This document shows, piece after piece, positions 35,734 through 43,019 of a stretch of DNA of 64,000 nt. Source of the stretch: Nocardia cyriacigeorgica GUH-2 (GTDB lineage: Bacteria; Actinomycetota; Actinomycetes; Mycobacteriales; Mycobacteriaceae); contig NC_016887.1 in assembly GCF_000284035.1 (NCBI RefSeq), positions 62,001-126,000 on the forward strand, in the 5' to 3' direction. Both the position numbers and the translations under genes were made by a program. Numbering within the stretch: the first letter of the stretch is position 1; the number at the start of each line of letters is the position of its first letter. The notes under the pieces were generated by a model. That model did no database searches. It saw nothing but the letters and a program-made list of their open reading frames with translations, and was not told the origin of the DNA.

Positions 35734-36497
35734 GCCAGCCCAATCGCGCACCATTCGTCGTCGCCCATCGCGGCGCGTCCGCCGAACGCCCCGAGCACAC
35801 CCTCGCCGCCTATGAGCTGGCCCTGCAAGAGGGCGCCGACGGAGTGGAATGCGATGTCCGGCTGACCAGGGACGGTCATCTGGTGTGCGTGCACGACCGC
35901 ACCGTCGACCGGACGTCCTCGGGCACCGGTCTGGTCAGCGAGCTCACCCTGGACGAGTTGAAGGCGCTGGACTTCGGCGCCGCGGGCGAGCCGGCATCGG
36001 TGCTCACCCTGGCCGAACTCATCGGCCTGGTGCTCGACTGGCGCAGCCGCCCGACCAAGCTGTTCATCGAGACCAAACATCCGGTGCGCTACGGCGCGCT
36101 GGTGGAGAACAAGCTGCTGGCCGAATTGCAGCGCTTCGGCATCGCCACCCCCGCCTCGGCCGATCACTCTCGGGCCGTGGTCATGTCCTTCGCCGCCACC
36201 GCGGTCTGGCGGATCCGCCGGGCCGCGCCGCTGCTGCCCACCGTGCTGCTCGGCGAATCCTCGCGCTACCTGGGCGGCAGCGCAGCCACCACGGTCGGCG
36301 CCACCGCCGTCGGCCCCTCGGTGAAGACCCTGCGCGAACACCCCGACCTGGTGGACAAGGCCGCCGCCGCCGGCCGCGCCACCTACTGCTGGACCGTCGA
36401 CGATCCGGAGGATGTGCGGCTGTGCGCCGATCTGGGCGTCAGCTGGGTGGCGACCAATCACCCGGGGCGGACCAAAGCGCTGCTGGCCACCGCCTGA
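35730..36497 (+). CDS. glpQ: Glycerophosphodiester phosphodiesterase
   Basis: A 255-residue GDPD. It starts FVVAHRGASAERPEHTLAAY (catalytic His, Arg, Glu region), then GVECDVRLTRDGHLVCVHDR with the metal-binding Glu/Asp and catalytic His, KLFIETKHP, and the C-terminal CWTVDDPEDVRLCADLGVSW. It hydrolyses glycerophosphodiesters to glycerol-3-phosphate and an alcohol, using a divalent metal. No signal peptide, so it is cytoplasmic. It corresponds to glpQ1 (Rv3842c) by position. The GTG start overlaps the DUF4328 stop. Confidence 0.94.
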   Translation: MSQPNRAPFVVAHRGASAERPEHTLAAYELALQEGADGVECDVRLTRDGHLVCVHDRTVDRTSSGTGLVSELTLDELKALDFGAAGEPASVLTLAELIGLVLDWRSRPTKLFIETKHPVRYGALVENKLLAELQRFGIATPASADHSRAVVMSFAATAVWRIRRAAPLLPTVLLGESSRYLGGSAATTVGATAVGPSVKTLREHPDLVDKAAAAGRATYCWTVDDPEDVRLCADLGVSWVATNHPGRTKALLATA

Positions 36498-36579
36498 GCC
36501 GGTCAGGGCCCGGAGGCGGTAGCGAAGCGTCACCACGGAGGGCCTCCGGCTCTGGCGCGATCGGCACCGCCTGAGCCGG
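36486..36579 (+). terminator. Possible terminator with duplicated glpQ tail
   Basis: CCGGAGGC (36508-36515) pairs with GCCTCCGG (36542-36549), a possible long-loop terminator after glpQ. The 15-bp sequence CACCGCCTGAGCCGG, which includes the glpQ stop codon, is repeated at 36486-36500 and 36565-36579, so the end of the gene seems to have been partly duplicated. Confidence 0.45.
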
Positions 36580-36639
36580 GCGGGTCAGAGCGCGTGGCGC
36601 GCGGAGCAGGCCGCTGTGACCGGTGTAGTTTGACCAGCC

Positions 36640-37560
36640 GTGGGTAAGAGCAAGCGCAACAGTCCGAAGCCCGGCGGGAACCGGGCCCAGCGTCTGGCCG
36701 AACGGCGAGCCGCGCTGGAACAGGCCGCCCAGGCCGTCACGCGCCCGTTCGAGGGTTTGGCCGCCGAGTGCGATCTCGTCGCGTTGCGCGAGTTCGTGCC
36801 CTCGGCGACCGCGACCCTGAAGCTATCGCCCGGCGCCGCCGCCGAACGTTCGGTGGTCCTCGCGACGGTGCTGCCCGGTGCGGTCGCCGCGCTGGTGCGC
36901 GCCGGTGATGAGCCGACCGGCTATGTCGGCGTGCAGGTGCAGGCCGAGGGGGACAACCCGGCCGCCGATCTCGCCGCCGCGATCCTGTGGACCCAGTCGG
37001 CCGAGCCGGGCGAATCGCTGCCCGCCGCTTCGAGTGTCGAGGGCGGACCGACGCTGGCCGACGTCATCGATCCGGGCGCCGCGCTCGAGCTGACGGTGCA
37101 TCAGGACTTCGACTGGTGGGTGCCCGAGGGCGTGGAGCCCGATCCGCAGGTCGCCGCGACCATCGAGCAGGCCAAGCAGGCGATCATGCCGTCGGACCGG
37201 TTGGATCTTGGGGCCGACGCGGTCGGCGCGGCCTGGTGGGTCGACGCCGGCGAGAAGGCGCATCTGCGGTGGGTTCGACCGGAGCCCGAAGACGATCTGA
37301 TGCTCGCCTTGGCCCGACTGCACGCTTCGGGCGGACTGCATCTGGGTGAGGGTTCGCGATTCGCGGGCTCCTTCCGCACCCACGGGCTGCTGGTGCCGGT
37401 ATTCGATCTCGATCCCGAGCGGCACGCGGCCGAATGGGCCACGCCCGCGGTCGAGTTCGGTGCCCGGCTGGCCGAGGCGCTGGCCTCGGATGCGCCGATG
37501 TCGGCCGAGGAGCGGCGTTCGCGCGACGGGCTGCGTTCGCGGCAGGTCACTCTGCGCTGA
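36640..37560 (+). CDS. DUF5926 family protein
   Basis: A 306-residue soluble protein from GTG 36640. The basic N-terminus (GKSKRNSPKPGGNRAQRLAE) and the conserved blocks AAECDLVALREFVPSATATL, DFDWWVPEGV, AAWWVDAGEKAHLRWVRPEP and EGSRFAGSFRTHGLLVPVFD are typical of DUF5926 proteins, widely conserved in actinobacteria. The Lys/Arg-rich head resembles the C-terminal SEC-C-type tails of SecA-linked proteins, but no Cys is present. Function unknown. Confidence 0.88.
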   Translation: MGKSKRNSPKPGGNRAQRLAERRAALEQAAQAVTRPFEGLAAECDLVALREFVPSATATLKLSPGAAAERSVVLATVLPGAVAALVRAGDEPTGYVGVQVQAEGDNPAADLAAAILWTQSAEPGESLPAASSVEGGPTLADVIDPGAALELTVHQDFDWWVPEGVEPDPQVAATIEQAKQAIMPSDRLDLGADAVGAAWWVDAGEKAHLRWVRPEPEDDLMLALARLHASGGLHLGEGSRFAGSFRTHGLLVPVFDLDPERHAAEWATPAVEFGARLAEALASDAPMSAEERRSRDGLRSRQVTLR

Positions 37561-37746
37561 TCGGTACCGCGCCGCCGATCCGGTTCGGCGCGGGGCGGAA
37601 ATACGACGACGGCTTCGGTGTCCGGCGATAGGCCGGCCCGGAGCCGTCGCTGTTGGAGCACGAATTCCATCGTAGTAATTTTGTGAAAAACGCTCCTTTC
37701 TAATCTTGGCTCCGTTACGTTCTCTGCATCACCGAAAGTTGGTGTA

Positions 37747-37764
37747 GGTGAGGGAAACCTCACC
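37747..37764 (+). promoter_or_regulatory. 5' UTR hairpin with GAAA tetraloop
   Basis: GGTGAGG (37747-37753), GAAA, CCTCACC (37758-37764): a perfect 7-bp stem closed by a GNRA tetraloop, about 10 bp before the ribosome binding site of the 20-codon gene at 37790. It may stabilise the mRNA or control ribosome access. Confidence 0.55.
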
Positions 37765-37789
37765 GACCGATGAGGAAAGTAGGGAAATC

Positions 37790-37852
37790 ATGGACGCCAT
37801 TCTCGAGCTTGTGACCTCGCTTCTCAGCAGCCTGAGCGCCAGCGCCGGCTGA
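37790..37852 (+). CDS. 20-residue amphipathic Ser-rich peptide
   Basis: ATG 37790 begins MDAILELVTSLLSSLSASAG and stops at 37852. Upstream is a GAGGAAAGTAGGGAAA ribosome binding site; 12 bp downstream is a strong terminator; upstream is a hairpin with a GAAA loop. The gene thus looks like a stand-alone short mRNA. Ile4, Leu5, Leu7, Val8, Leu11, Leu12 and Leu15 fall on one face of a helix, with Asp, Glu, Thr and five Ser on the other. It resembles small membrane-active or mycomembrane peptides (for example corynebacterial PorA/PorH, which are O-mycoloylated on Ser), but no homologue is known to me. A leader peptide role is less likely since it is not followed by a gene in the same direction. 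Confidence 0.65.
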   Translation: MDAILELVTSLLSSLSASAG

Positions 37853-37864
37853 GCAGTGCGACAA

Positions 37865-37904
37865 ACGGCAGGCCCAGCACGTCGCGAAGTGCTGGGCCTG
37901 CCGT
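37865..37904. terminator. Strong terminator after the 20-codon gene
   Basis: A perfect 16-bp inverted repeat, ACGGCAGGCCCAGCAC (37865-37880) and its complement (37889-37904), with an 8-nt loop. It lies between the peptide gene and the convergent ferritin gene and should stop transcription from both sides. Confidence 0.92.
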
Positions 37905-37926
37905 CGCTCGATAGCGTTGCCGGTTA

Positions 37927-38475
37927 TTACACCGAACCGCCGGCGGCCGAGGGCGCACCCGAAGTGTTGCTCGGGCCGCTCATTTCGCGGGCGATGAATT
38001 CCTCCAGATCGAACAGGTTCGACCCGGCGCGATCGGCGATGGTGAGGAGGGTGTTCATGTTGGCCACCTCCTCGACCTGTTCCTTCAGGAACCACTGCAT
38101 GAACTGCTCGCCGAGGTAATCGCCCTCTTCGCGAGCGGTGCTGGCCAGCTGGATGATCTGGTCGGTGACGGCCTTCTCCTGGGCCAGTGCCAGGGCGATG
38201 GGCTCGCGCGCATTCTCGAAATGCGATTTCGCGGCATCGACTCCACCGAGTTCGATGCTGATATCGCGGTCGAGGAAGTACTGCACGATCATCATCGCGT
38301 GGTTACGTTCTTCGACGGCCTGGGCGTAGAAGCGTTTTGCCAACTGCGGCAGGTCGGCATTGTCGAACCAAACCGCAATCGCGATGTATTGATGCTCGGC
38401 ATTGAATTCATGCCGGATCTGATCGTGAAGCAGGCTGTGGAATTTGCTGCGTGGGGTTTCCGGATGGCTGGACAT
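37927..38475 (-). CDS. bfrB: Ferritin, non-haem iron storage (BfrB-like)
   Basis: A 182-residue ferritin from ATG 38475. The ferroxidase residues are present: Glu27 in HEFNAEHQYIAIAVWFD, Glu and His in EERNHAMMIVQYFLDRD, Glu in ALAQEKAVTDQI, and Glu/Gln in YLGEQFMQWFLKEQVEE. There is no haem-binding Met as in bacterioferritin, so it corresponds to M. tuberculosis BfrB (Rv3841), a 24-subunit iron store. The C-terminus is extended by Ser/Gly (SNTSGAPSAAGGSV). It is the third gene of an LCP - ferritin-like - ferritin array; an iron box candidate lies upstream. Confidence 0.94.
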   Translation of the reverse strand: MSSHPETPRSKFHSLLHDQIRHEFNAEHQYIAIAVWFDNADLPQLAKRFYAQAVEERNHAMMIVQYFLDRDISIELGGVDAAKSHFENAREPIALALAQEKAVTDQIIQLASTAREEGDYLGEQFMQWFLKEQVEEVANMNTLLTIADRAGSNLFDLEEFIAREMSGPSNTSGAPSAAGGSV

Positions 38476-38527
38476 GACCCAGACGTTATCGCTGGTCAGC
38501 GTCCTTGTCATCCAAGTCGACCCTTAT

Positions 38528-38546
38528 TGAGGATAGTGTTTCCTAA
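38528..38546 (-). promoter_or_regulatory. Candidate IdeR (iron) box upstream of bfrB
   Basis: TGAGGATAGTGTTTCCTAA matches 13 of 19 positions of the IdeR consensus TTAGGTTAGGCTAACCTAA. It lies 53 bp upstream of the bfrB start, between the two ferritin genes. In M. tuberculosis, IdeR activates bfrB when iron is plentiful, so a site here is expected. Confidence 0.4.
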
Positions 38547-39098
38547 TTAGTTGCGCACTGTCCCAGCCATTTTGGGCGCCGAGTTGCCCACCGGCGCGAT
38601 GGTGGTGGGCAGTTCCCGCGCGGCGAATTCCTCGACGTCGAACAGGTTCCCGGCGGCGCGTTCGAACACCGTCAGCAACGTCGTCATGGCGGCGACCTCG
38701 TCGAGTTGCTGCTCCAGGAACCACTGCATGAACTGCTCGCCGAGATAGTCGCCCGACGCGCGCGCGACCTTGGCGCACTCGACCGTCTGATCGGTCAGCG
38801 TCTGCTCCCGCGCGTGCAGGAAAGCGATTGCCGCATGCGGTGATTCGAAGGTCGGGCGCACCTCGTCGAGGCCGCCGACGGTGACCTCGAGATCGCGGTC
38901 GAGCAGATGCTGCACCATGCGCAGCGCATGGCCGCGATGCTCGCCGGAGCGGCCGTAACTATGTCGCGCCAACTGGGGCAGCCGGTTCGACTCGAAGTAC
39001 ACCGCGGCGGCCAGATATTGCTGGGCCGCGGTGAATCCGTGCCGGATCTGATCGCGCAGCAGGGCCGGGAACGACCGGCCGCCATCGATGTCGGACAT
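38547..39098 (-). CDS. Ferritin-like protein with degenerate ferroxidase site
   Basis: A 183-residue ferritin paralogue of the downstream BfrB: LLRDQIRHGFTAAQQYLAAA, GEHRGHALRMVQHLLDRDLE, LHAREQTLTDQTVE, YLGEQFMQWFLEQQLDEVAA and FDVEEFAARELP align along the length. The first-helix ferroxidase Glu (Glu27 in BfrB) is Ala25 here and the next His is Gln26; the other centre residues (Glu, His, Glu, Gln) remain. Oxidation of Fe(II) may therefore be impaired, and it could act as a hybrid-shell or regulatory subunit. ATG 39098 follows the LCP stop by 10 bp, so they form an operon. Confidence 0.9.
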   Translation of the reverse strand: MSDIDGGRSFPALLRDQIRHGFTAAQQYLAAAVYFESNRLPQLARHSYGRSGEHRGHALRMVQHLLDRDLEVTVGGLDEVRPTFESPHAAIAFLHAREQTLTDQTVECAKVARASGDYLGEQFMQWFLEQQLDEVAAMTTLLTVFERAAGNLFDVEEFAARELPTTIAPVGNSAPKMAGTVRN

Positions 39099-39108
39099 AT
39101 GATCGACG

Positions 39109-40773
39109 TTACTCGCCGCGCAGGTCCTCCGGAATGGGTTGCCCGGCCGCCAGTGCCTCGAAGAACCGGCTCGCATTGGCCTTGTCCCACAGCAGCACAT
39201 TGCCGCTGGAGGTATCGGTGAACCCGCCGATCGGCACCGTCGTCGCCAGCGTGTCGCCGCGCAGCGCCCAGCCCAGCCGGGCCAGATCCCAGATGTGATC
39301 GCCGTTGTCGACGGTCAGCGAGCGCGCGGTATCGCGGGCCATCGGCCACAGCCGGAACGGATTGGCCAGGGTGCTCGCGCTGGTGGCCTTCTCCAGCAAG
39401 GCCGACAGGAACAGTCGCTGGTTGTTCATCCGGTCGATATCGGCGAGCGCGGTGGCCCGGGTGCGCACAAAACCCAAGGCCTGCGGACCGTCGAGGGTCT
39501 GGCAGCCCGCGGCCAGGTTGATGCCGGCCAGCGGGTCGTCGATGGGTTGCGGCACGCAGACGTCGATGCCGCCGAGCGCGTCGACCACACCGGCGAACCC
39601 GGCGAACCCGATCTGCGCGTAGTGGTCGATATGCAGTCCGGTGGCGATCTCCACCGACTGCACCAGCAGCTGCGGGCCGCCGAAAGCGAAGGCGGCGTTG
39701 AGCTTGTCCTGCCCGTAGCCGGGGATGCTGACGTAGGAATCGCGCGGCAGGCTCACCAGCGTCGTGCGGCCCGAGGGCGGCACGTGCACCAGGATGATCG
39801 TGTCGGTGCGCTCCGGACCCACCTCACCACCGGTGGCCAGCCCCTGCTCCTGATCGGCGGTGAGCCCCGAGCGGCTGTCGGAACCGACCAGCAGCCAGTT
39901 CGTTCCGGGCGTGTCGCCCACCCGCTCGGCGTAATCGGCCAGCGCGTCGATGCGGTGCAGGGTGCGGTCGAGCTGGATGATCGCGGTCACGATCAGCAGC
40001 GCGAACACCACGAGCAGCACCAGGAACCACCGGAACAGGTGCCGTTTGCGCTTGGGTCGCGGCGGTCGTGGTGCCCGGCCCGCACCGCGCGGCGGGCGGC
40101 TCGGCGGCGGTGGCGGGACATCGCGGCGCCTGCGCGGCGGTTCGTCGTCGCGGAACGGGACGGGCCGCTGCGTCGGCGCATGAGTGGCGCGATGCGGGCG
40201 TTCGGCCGGGGCGTACGCGGGATCGGGGGAGGCGACCGTTTCGCGCAGCGTGCGGCCGTCCCGCGCGGGTGGGCGGTCGGCGTCGGGTACTTCCGACCAG
40301 GCCAGCGGCGCCGCCTGCTCGCGCCCGTCGCGGTGCAGCACCTGGGTCGGTTCGATGTGGCGCGGTGGCTGCGGTCCCGGGCCGCCTCGTCCGTCCTTCC
40401 GTAAGCCGGCCGGGTCTCCAGGACGTCGCATGAGCGGCTCACCAGGCCGCGGGCCCGCGTCCGGGCGGTACCCGTCCGGCCCAGGGCGTCGGGACATCCC
40501 GGGCCCTGGCCGGTTGGGGTTGGCGCGAGGCGCGTCGGGGCGGTCCGACGTGGGGCGGCGGGTGACGGGCTCGCCGGGCGGATAGCGGCGGTCGACCGGT
40601 CGAGGAGCCGGGCCCGGCCTGCGTGGATCCGGCTCGGGCCGCTCGCCCGGTGCCGGGCGTCGACCGGGTTCGCTCGGTGGCCTGCGCATACCCGGTTCGG
40701 GCGGACGCGCGCCGGGTCGGCCGGGCGCCTGCGGCGGGACCCGGCGCCTCCGTGGGTCGTCGCCGTTCATCAT
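39109..40773 (-). CDS. LytR-CpsA-Psr (LCP) family cell-wall ligase
   Basis: A 554-residue protein. Residues 1-240 are a Pro/Arg/Gly-rich disordered cytoplasmic region. One transmembrane helix (FRWFLVLLVVFALLIVTAII) anchors an extracellular LCP domain: NWLLVGSDSRSG, ERTDTIILVHVPPSGRTTLV, SLPRDSYVSIPGYGQDKLNA, and FVRTRATALADIDRMNNQRL, with the conserved Asp and Arg residues that bind polyprenyl pyrophosphate. LCP enzymes transfer arabinogalactan precursors onto peptidoglycan in mycolata. The long Pro/Arg tail is unusual in length. It is upstream of the two ferritin genes in the same direction. Confidence 0.93.
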   Translation of the reverse strand: MMNGDDPRRRRVPPQAPGRPGARPPEPGMRRPPSEPGRRPAPGERPEPDPRRPGPAPRPVDRRYPPGEPVTRRPTSDRPDAPRANPNRPGPGMSRRPGPDGYRPDAGPRPGEPLMRRPGDPAGLRKDGRGGPGPQPPRHIEPTQVLHRDGREQAAPLAWSEVPDADRPPARDGRTLRETVASPDPAYAPAERPHRATHAPTQRPVPFRDDEPPRRRRDVPPPPPSRPPRGAGRAPRPPRPKRKRHLFRWFLVLLVVFALLIVTAIIQLDRTLHRIDALADYAERVGDTPGTNWLLVGSDSRSGLTADQEQGLATGGEVGPERTDTIILVHVPPSGRTTLVSLPRDSYVSIPGYGQDKLNAAFAFGGPQLLVQSVEIATGLHIDHYAQIGFAGFAGVVDALGGIDVCVPQPIDDPLAGINLAAGCQTLDGPQALGFVRTRATALADIDRMNNQRLFLSALLEKATSASTLANPFRLWPMARDTARSLTVDNGDHIWDLARLGWALRGDTLATTVPIGGFTDTSSGNVLLWDKANASRFFEALAAGQPIPEDLRGE

Positions 40774-40843
40774 GTCGAACTGTACTTACCCGTTTCGGTG
40801 GCGGTTGTTACCCGGCGGCGCGGCGAAACGCCGGTGTCGCCGC

Positions 40844-41632
40844 TCACGGCAGCCAGCCGACCCGCCCGCGCAGCACCGTATACCCGATATATGCCACCGC
40901 GTCGATGAGCGCGTGTGCGATGACCAGCGGCCAGAGCCGGCCGGTCCGTTGCCAGTAGCGGCCGAAGATCAGGCCCATCACGATATTGCCGAGGCCGCCG
41001 CCGAGGCCCTGGTAGAGGTGGTAGCTGCCGCGCAGCAGGGCCGAGGCGAGCAGCGAGCGGTTGTCCGACCAGCCGAGCGCGCGCAACCGGGTGATCAGAT
41101 ACGCCACCACGATGATCTCCTCGGCGGCGGAGTTGGCGCAGGCCGACAGGATCAGCGCGGGCAGCCGCCACCAGTGCTCGTCAAGGGCGCTGGGCACGAT
41201 CGTCACGCTGACGCCGGCCGCGTGCGCGATCAGATACAACGCGAGCCCCGGCAGCCCGATCACCGCCGCCAGCAGCACACCGTGCAGCGCGTCCGGCCGC
41301 CAGCGCGCCCGGGCCAGCCCGATGGCGCGCGGGCCGAGGCCGCTGCGCCAGAGCAGGTAGAGCCCGAGCCCGGCCCATGCCGTCAGCCGCAGCACGCCGA
41401 GCAGCTGGAACAGCAGGTCGATGGTGGACTGCGCCGAACGCGAGGCATTGAGCGCAACCGTCTGCTCGTCCACCCCGCCCGGTGCCAGCGCGCTCTCCAC
41501 CAGCGACAACGCGGCATTGAGCCCGCTCAGCCCGAAGGTGACGCCGAGGACGACCAGGATTTCCAGCCGGATGCCGGCCCGTTCCCGATCGGTCGGCTCG
41601 CCGGTCCGTGCCCGGCCGAGATCATCGCGCAT
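40844..41632 (-). CDS. CPBP/CAAX-protease-like membrane protein
   Basis: A 262-residue membrane protein with about seven helices, from ATG 41632. The Abi/CPBP domain includes LSACANSAAEEIIVVAYLIT (EE motif), then SALLRGSYHLYQGLGGGLGN with a second His motif, and VIAHALIDAVAYIGY (HxxxD motif). The first motif lacks the Arg of EExxxR, so protease activity cannot be assumed. The position is between LCP and DUF2470 genes, all on the minus strand, with gaps of 70 and 38 bp. Confidence 0.88.
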   Translation of the reverse strand: MRDDLGRARTGEPTDRERAGIRLEILVVLGVTFGLSGLNAALSLVESALAPGGVDEQTVALNASRSAQSTIDLLFQLLGVLRLTAWAGLGLYLLWRSGLGPRAIGLARARWRPDALHGVLLAAVIGLPGLALYLIAHAAGVSVTIVPSALDEHWWRLPALILSACANSAAEEIIVVAYLITRLRALGWSDNRSLLASALLRGSYHLYQGLGGGLGNIVMGLIFGRYWQRTGRLWPLVIAHALIDAVAYIGYTVLRGRVGWLP

Positions 41633-41670
41633 GCCGCCGAATCTATTGCCCGCCGGCGCGGGCGGCGTGC

Positions 41671-42429
41671 TCAGATGCGGCGCAACCCGTTGAGGAAGGG
41701 GCAGCCCGCGAGCAGCCGCACCGCCCGGCTCAGCGATTCGACGTCGTCGGCGGGGCTGGCGAAGGGCAGGCGCACGTCGTGGTCGCCGTCCTCGCCTTCC
41801 ACCCGCAGGGTGAGCCCGTAGCGGTCGATGGCCAGCGGATGGACGTTGCCGCGCTGCAATCGCGGCGGCAGATGCCGGGCCAGTTGCGCGACGACGTCGG
41901 CGTGGTCGGCGTCCATATGCTGCAACCAGGCCGATTCCATCGAGCAGAACGGATCGGGCCGGGCCAGCCGCAGCTCTTCCACGCACACCGATTCGGCGCC
42001 GGTGGAATCGGCGACCACGGCCGAATTGATCACCAACCGCAGCAGGGTGGCGGTGTGGCCGACGTCGAGCAGCCCCGGATCGGGATTTTCCTTGGCGACC
42101 TCGGTGGCCAGCGCCCGCTGCGCCTGCGTGGGCACGGCCCGCACCCAGCCGCGCAGCCACACCAGCGCGCGCACCGGTTCGCGCAGCGGCAGCGGGGCGT
42201 GGTCGGTGAGTTCGAGGACGGCGGGCGCGCCCGCGGCACCGGAGGCGGCGGCATGGGCGGCGGCGCTGTCCCGGGGCACGGCGATCACGGCGTCGCCGCA
42301 TTCGCGCAGATGATGCACCGAGGTGGGGATCGGATCGGTGCCCGGCAGTGCCAGCACCGAATACTCCGCGTGCGCGCAGGCGCTGCGCACCCGCTCGGCG
42401 GTCGTCGGTGCGCTGATCGTCTCCGGCAT
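41671..42429 (-). CDS. DUF2470 protein, iron-regulated
   Basis: A 252-residue soluble protein from ATG 42429. The split-barrel N-terminal part (AEYSVLALPGTDPIPTSVHH, VPTQAQRALATEVAKENPDP) and the C-terminal DUF2470 domain (WLQHMDADHADVVAQLARHL, VHPLAIDRYGLTLRV) resemble haem-utilisation and PNP-oxidase-like proteins. The MDADHADV segment carries a conserved His. By position it corresponds to Rv3839 of M. tuberculosis, an IdeR-regulated gene. A near-perfect IdeR box lies 46 bp upstream, so it should be repressed in iron-rich cells. A haem-handling role is inferred. Confidence 0.87.
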   Translation of the reverse strand: MPETISAPTTAERVRSACAHAEYSVLALPGTDPIPTSVHHLRECGDAVIAVPRDSAAAHAAASGAAGAPAVLELTDHAPLPLREPVRALVWLRGWVRAVPTQAQRALATEVAKENPDPGLLDVGHTATLLRLVINSAVVADSTGAESVCVEELRLARPDPFCSMESAWLQHMDADHADVVAQLARHLPPRLQRGNVHPLAIDRYGLTLRVEGEDGDHDVRLPFASPADDVESLSRAVRLLAGCPFLNGLRRI

Positions 42430-42474
42430 TGAAACCTCCACTGGGTGAACGTGCCCCACTTCACAGATGCGCAA

Positions 42475-42493
42475 TTAGGTTAACCTAACCTAA
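42475..42493. promoter_or_regulatory. IdeR iron box
   Basis: TTAGGTTAACCTAACCTAA differs from the consensus IdeR box TTAGGTTAGGCTAACCTAA only at two central positions, and its arms TTAGGTTA/TAACCTAA are perfectly symmetric. It sits between the DUF2470 gene (minus) and the small hypothetical gene at 42544 (plus), so it could control both. Confidence 0.88.
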
Positions 42494-42543
42494 GCGAATG
42501 TGGGTCTCGGTGCAACAGGTGGGCGGTGGGTAAGTTGAATGCC

Positions 42544-42951
42544 ATGAGCAGCGAGCCGGTACTGGTCGCGTTGACGGCGCCCGCACGACGAAGCCTGGTC
42601 GACGGCCTGGTCGTCGCGCCCGCCACCGCGCCGGCGGGGCGGATCATCACGCCCGACCTCGAGGTTGCCGAGATCGCCGACATCCTCGCCGAGGCCGCCC
42701 ACTCCGACACCGGCCTGATCGGCCGCACCGACGACCCACAGCGGGCACTGGCCCTCATCGCGGGCACCGCGGCCGCCCTGTGCGGTGAAGACATCCGCAC
42801 CGCGCTGACCACCCCCGATGTCGCCTTCCTCACCGGTCTGCAGCCGCAGGCGATCGAGGCGGTGCGCGGCGTGCTGCTGGCCATCGAGGCGCAACGCCCA
42901 CCGGTGATGACCGGCGCGCTCACCGAGCTGCTGGCTCCGGTCGCCGACTGA
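42544..42951 (+). CDS. Hypothetical protein
   Basis: A 135-residue soluble protein from ATG 42544. Distinctive segments: EPVLVALTAPARRSLVDGLV, DLEVAEIADILAEAAHSDTG, and EDIRTALTTPDVAFLTGLQP. It is mostly helical, without Cys, and looks like a conserved actinobacterial protein, but no function is known. The IdeR box 51 bp upstream of its start faces both directions, so iron control is possible. pheA starts 69 bp after its stop. Confidence 0.65.
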   Translation: MSSEPVLVALTAPARRSLVDGLVVAPATAPAGRIITPDLEVAEIADILAEAAHSDTGLIGRTDDPQRALALIAGTAAALCGEDIRTALTTPDVAFLTGLQPQAIEAVRGVLLAIEAQRPPVMTGALTELLAPVAD

Positions 42952-43019
42952 TAGCCCGCCCGTTCCCGGCCTCGGGAAGTCGGCCGAGCGCGCGGCCTCG
43001 CGCAAGTAATCTCGTAGGC

